NCBI GenBank assembly: GCA_035480695.1
Contig: DATIHM010000011.1
Coordinates: 1 to 8,248 of the forward strand
DNA: 8,248 nucleotides
Source: DATBED01 sp035480695
GTDB taxonomy: Bacteria > Patescibacteriota > Saccharimonadia > Saccharimonadales > UBA4665
Direction: 5' to 3'
This document shows, piece by piece, positions 5,626 to 8,248 of the stretch. The first letter of the stretch is position 1. Each line of letters begins with the position of its first letter. The notes under the pieces are model-generated. The model saw only the letters and a list, made by a program, of their open reading frames with translations, was not told the DNA's origin and made no database searches. The position numbers were made by a program, and so were the translations under genes.

Positions 5626-7434
5626 TTATGCGTTGTCCTCGGCCGCCACGCGGTTAACTTCAGTCAGTGTGGTCCTGTGGTCGAGAGCCTTGAAATAACC
5701 GTCTTGACGCATGTTTACCATACCTTCAGCCTGGGCTTGATTTTCTATTTCTGTGCTTGTAGCTCGTTTCATAATTAGCGCTTGGATTGTCTCTGACACC
5801 TCAAAGACTTCGTAAAGTCCCATGCGGCCCCTGTAGCCACCCGGTGCCTCGGAGGAATCCGTGCCCTTGGCTAAAGTATAAGCGGTTTGGCCTCTTAAGG
5901 GCAAGCTTTTGTAGCCGAAGTCGGCCTCGGCCGCGGCTAGGTCTTGGGTGCTGACCGGCAAGTATGGGCCGAGCGTGGCCTGGATCGCTGCCGTTTCAGA
6001 GGCATTACTCTGATAGGTTTGCTTGCCGTTGTCGGCGATGCGGCGCACCAGGCGTTGCCCGATAACGGTGTGCACGGTGCTGGCAATCAGGAACGGCTCG
6101 ACGCCCATGTCGAGCAGGCGTGGCAGGATACCGGCAGCGCTGTTGGTGTGCAGCGTGCTGAAGACCAGGTGGCCCGTCAGAGCGGCCTGCACAGCCAGCT
6201 GCGCGGTCTCTTTGTCGCGGATTTCGCCGACCATCACGACATCGGGGTCTTGGCGCAGGATGCTACGCAGGCCGGAAGCGAACGTCAGGCCGACATCAGG
6301 ATTGACCTGTATCTGGTTGATGCCATCCATCTTGTACTCGACCGGGTCTTCAAGCGTGACGATGTTGATGGCGTCATTCTTGATTTCCTGGATGAGCGCG
6401 TACAGCGACGTCGACTTACCGGAGCCTGTCGGGCCACTCGTCAGAATCATGCCGTTCGGGCGCTCAAGCCCCTTTCGGATGGTGCGTAGCGCCCGGCCGG
6501 TGTAGCCCATGTCTTCGAGTTGCAAAGAGGTGCCGGACTTATCCAGCAAACGGATGACGACTTGCTCACCCCAGACAATCGGCGCGATGGCGATACGCAG
6601 GTCAATCGGCTTACCGTCGACCAGCACGGTGAAACCACCGTCCTGTGGCGTGCGGTGCTCGTCAATTTTCAGGTTAGAAAGGATTTTGATGCGTGACACC
6701 AGCGCCGGTTCGGTGCTTTTTGGCAGCTTCATGATTTCGCGCAGCACACCGTCGATGCGGCAGCGGATTTTCAGCTCCTTCTCCATCGGTTCGATGTGGA
6801 CGTCGCTGGCGCGGTTGCGGGCCGCAAACTCCAGGATGGCCGACAGCGCCTTACTGATCGGCGAATCCTGCACGATGGTCGTGATGGCAGCCCCGACTTT
6901 GGGCTGCGCTTCTTTTTCACCTTTCTTGCCCTTGCCACCCTTGGTCGGCTCCTCGGTTACCTCAAAGGCCTTGGCCATCTGGGTGTCGAGCCGGGCACCG
7001 TATTGTTTCAGGACTTGCCGGATGCCGGCTTCAGAAGCCACATAAACTTTCAGCGCCCGGCCGATGCGCTTACTCAAGAAGTCCACGGCCTGCACGTTGT
7101 CGGCATCGAGCATAGCTACGACCAGGCGCTGCTGCATCTCGCCCAGCGGCACGGCCATATAGCGTTCAGCGATGTCCTGCGGCAGCAGCTGTAGCACTTG
7201 CGGGTCGATTTTGGCGGCCGTCAGGTTGACGTAAGGCACTTTTGTAATCGTGGCGTGGACCTTGGTCAGCTGCTCATCGGTGATGTAGCCGTTTTTGACC
7301 ATGTAGCTGATAAGCGGCTCGCTGGAATCCTGGGCTTTTTTGCGGGCCTCGTCCAGGCGCTCGGCTGTCAGCATGCCGCTCGAAACCAGCGTGCTCTCGA
7401 CTTGTTGTTCGGTGACGGCAGATAGAACGCTCAA
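5626..7434 (-). CDS. pilB: Type IV pilus extension ATPase PilB (GspE/PilB family), no zinc tetracysteine
   Basis: This cytoplasmic hexameric ATPase powers pilus polymerisation. The product is 602 residues from a TTG at 7434; AGGGG lies 6 nt upstream and overlaps the preceding stop, and the next in-frame ATG would cut into the N-terminal domain. Order: MshEN/GspE N-terminal domain (about 10-145); a Lys/Gly-rich linker (about 160-180); the N2 domain with RNRASDVHIEP (207-216) and RCRIDGVLRE; RTPQDGGF; Walker A GPTGSGKS (334-341); the Asp box IVTLEDPVEY (Glu362); Walker B DPDVVMVGEIRD (396-407); the His box LTGHLVFSTLHTN (419-431); and GYRGRMGLYEVFE (533-545). Between RLVRR (461-465) and GYRGR, where most PilB/GspE proteins carry two CxxC pairs, there are about 67 residues with no cysteine. 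The whole protein has one cysteine (C225). The family call is very secure, and PilB is favoured over GspE by the pilin, pilT and pilD context. Confidence 0.96.
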   Translation of the reverse strand: MSVLSAVTEQQVESTLVSSGMLTAERLDEARKKAQDSSEPLISYMVKNGYITDEQLTKVHATITKVPYVNLTAAKIDPQVLQLLPQDIAERYMAVPLGEMQQRLVVAMLDADNVQAVDFLSKRIGRALKVYVASEAGIRQVLKQYGARLDTQMAKAFEVTEEPTKGGKGKKGEKEAQPKVGAAITTIVQDSPISKALSAILEFAARNRASDVHIEPMEKELKIRCRIDGVLREIMKLPKSTEPALVSRIKILSNLKIDEHRTPQDGGFTVLVDGKPIDLRIAIAPIVWGEQVVIRLLDKSGTSLQLEDMGYTGRALRTIRKGLERPNGMILTSGPTGSGKSTSLYALIQEIKNDAINIVTLEDPVEYKMDGINQIQVNPDVGLTFASGLRSILRQDPDVVMVGEIRDKETAQLAVQAALTGHLVFSTLHTNSAAGILPRLLDMGVEPFLIASTVHTVIGQRLVRRIADNGKQTYQSNASETAAIQATLGPYLPVSTQDLAAAEADFGYKSLPLRGQTAYTLAKGTDSSEAPGGYRGRMGLYEVFEVSETIQALIMKRATSTEIENQAQAEGMVNMRQDGYFKALDHRTTLTEVNRVAAEDNA

Positions 7435-7443
7435 GGGGAGCCC

Positions 7444-7695
7444 CTACTGCGCGTTACCACTAAATGGATCGGTGTTGTTGTTCGGGTTGATGGTAATTAC
7501 CTTTGTCGGGTCAAATGCCTGGTTGTTGAAGAAGCGGTTGTCGGGCTGTTGGAAGTCAGCCGTAATCGGCTGGACCACTTCGACCGGCTGCTGCCGGTTT
7601 TTCGGCGACGCGAAAATCGCTTTCGAAACGAAGAGCGACACTACGGCACTTATGAAAATTATGACCAGTATCAAGGCTATATCTTTTTGCTTCAT
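7444..7695 (-). CDS. Small single-TM protein of unknown function in the pilus operon
   Basis: The gene encodes 83 residues that I do not recognise as a named family. A short cytoplasmic start (MKQKD) is followed by one strong hydrophobic segment (about residues 6-28, IALILVIIFISAVVSLFVSK). The remaining ~55-residue tail is rich in Pro, Asn and Gln, contains TKVITINPNNNTDPF, and is predicted to be outside the membrane. There are no cysteines and no prepilin cleavage site. The ATG overlaps the pilO stop by one base (TAATG), and pilB starts 9 nt after its stop. The gene is therefore embedded in the operon and probably translationally coupled. By position it could be a partner of the PilN/PilO alignment complex (the slot PilP fills in diderms), but no sequence feature shows this. 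That it is a real gene is well supported; its function is unknown. Confidence 0.85.
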   Translation of the reverse strand: MKQKDIALILVIIFISAVVSLFVSKAIFASPKNRQQPVEVVQPITADFQQPDNRFFNNQAFDPTKVITINPNNNTDPFSGNAQ

Positions 7696-8248
7696 TACTT
7701 CACTACCTGCTTAGTTATACTCACGCTTTTCGCCGGTTGGTAATAAGTGTGGGCGCTGACTACGACAGTCATGTTACTGGTTCCACCGCTTAGTGTCAGC
7801 ATATCGATAGAAATCGGCCTGACGGAATGCTGCAGAGCACTGACCAGCTGCTGGACGGAAGCGTAGCTTGCGTTGGAAACCGTGAACGTGAATGGAATCT
7901 CAACCGGCTGAGGGTTCGGACTCGATTGGTTATTCTGCTGGTTCAGCTGGTCATCCGTGCCGGTTATGCTGGTAACTTTGAGCCCGCGGTCGCTTAGTAT
8001 CTTCTCAACTGAAGATGTCAGGGCTGGAAAGTCATATGTCGACGGCAAGGCATCCAGGATTATCTTGGAATTCTTGCCATCGTTGTCGCCCGTGCCGCTG
8101 GCGCTGCCACCGATTACATTGTTGGGCACCGAGTCGAAATCCTGGTAATGCTGTACCAGGTTGTCAAACGCCTGGATGTTCTCGACCAACTGCTTGTGGG
8201 CGGCTTCCTTTTTAGAGGTCACGCGTGCCTGGTACTGGTTCTGGCCGA
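7695..8248 (-). CDS. pilO: PilO-like type IV pilus assembly protein, 5' end outside window
   Basis: This is a partial gene. The frame is open to the window edge (visible residues begin GQNQYQARVTSKKEAAHKQL), and the missing upstream part should hold the cytoplasmic tail and transmembrane helix. A GTG at 8222 is not a credible start because coding clearly continues upstream of it. The visible part starts with a coiled-coil-like segment, then ALPSTYDFPALTSSVEKILS and RGLKVTSI. A Gln/Asn/Pro-rich linker follows, then PFTFTVSNASYASVQQLVSA and SVRPISIDMLTLSG. This is the ferredoxin-like fold pattern of PilO, in which xPFxFxVxGxYxSLxxFLxxLExSxRPIxI is typical. PilO forms heterodimers with PilN on the outer face of the membrane and links PilM to the rest of the machine. 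It is followed with a 1-nt overlap by the small membrane protein gene. Confidence is good on family, though this group evolves fast. Confidence 0.85.
   Translation of the reverse strand, partial: GQNQYQARVTSKKEAAHKQLVENIQAFDNLVQHYQDFDSVPNNVIGGSASGTGDNDGKNSKIILDALPSTYDFPALTSSVEKILSDRGLKVTSITGTDDQLNQQNNQSSPNPQPVEIPFTFTVSNASYASVQQLVSALQHSVRPISIDMLTLSGGTSNMTVVVSAHTYYQPAKSVSITKQVVK

Noticed and set aside
5944..7045. Several plus-strand open frames of 130-181 codons opposite pilB
   Set aside because: They overlap each other in different frames and cover pilB motif regions. They are shadows of moderately GC-rich coding sequence with no recognisable domain.
7435..7444. Palindrome GGGGCTCCCC just before the pilB TTG start
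   Set aside because: The two arms are separated by only 2 nt, too short for an RNA hairpin loop, so it is unlikely to sequester the ribosome binding site as drawn.

Overview
The window holds the core of a type IV pilus (T4P) locus. Every supportable gene lies on the minus strand, so the locus reads from right (8248) to left (1). The protein set, the very hydrophobic class III pilins with short leaders and the absence of an outer-membrane secretin gene suggest a monoderm bacterium. The pilin N-termini and the gene order pilO, small membrane protein, pilB, pilT, pilC, pilins, pilD look most like Candidatus Saccharibacteria (TM7, Candidate Phyla Radiation). This assignment rests on recognition, not on a search. 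TGA, TAA and TAG all act as stops, and the standard genetic code gives intact family-length proteins throughout.

Layout in transcription order: the 3' part of a pilO-like gene (8248-7695); a one-TM 83-residue protein of unknown function (7695-7444); pilB, the extension ATPase with a TTG start (7434-5626); pilT, the retraction ATPase (5603-4533); pilC, the platform protein (4531-3314); prepilin 1 (3306-2788). These genes overlap by 1 nt or are separated by at most 22 nt, which fits a single operon. A 105-nt intergenic stretch (2787-2683) then carries a sigma70-like promoter and a strong ribosome binding site for prepilin 2 (2682-2176). Prepilin 2 ends in tandem stops and a textbook intrinsic terminator (2154-2125). 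It is therefore probably the major pilin, made from its own short transcript. Beyond the terminator lie pilD, the prepilin peptidase (2116-1286), and two minor prepilins (1244-453, and 462 to beyond base 1). The last two overlap by 10 nt.

Together these genes would process prepilins (PilD), assemble them on an inner platform (PilO, PilC) with PilB power, and retract them with PilT. The minor pilins probably prime or tip the fibre. PilM and PilN would be expected just to the right, outside the window.

No RNA gene, mobile element, CRISPR array or plus-strand gene is supported. The most notable details are: a PilB without the tetracysteine zinc site; two tandem pilins with conserved ends and cysteine spacing but different middles; an insulated major-pilin cassette; an extended -10-like motif set so close to two start codons that the mRNAs could be leaderless; and the uncharacterised small membrane protein.
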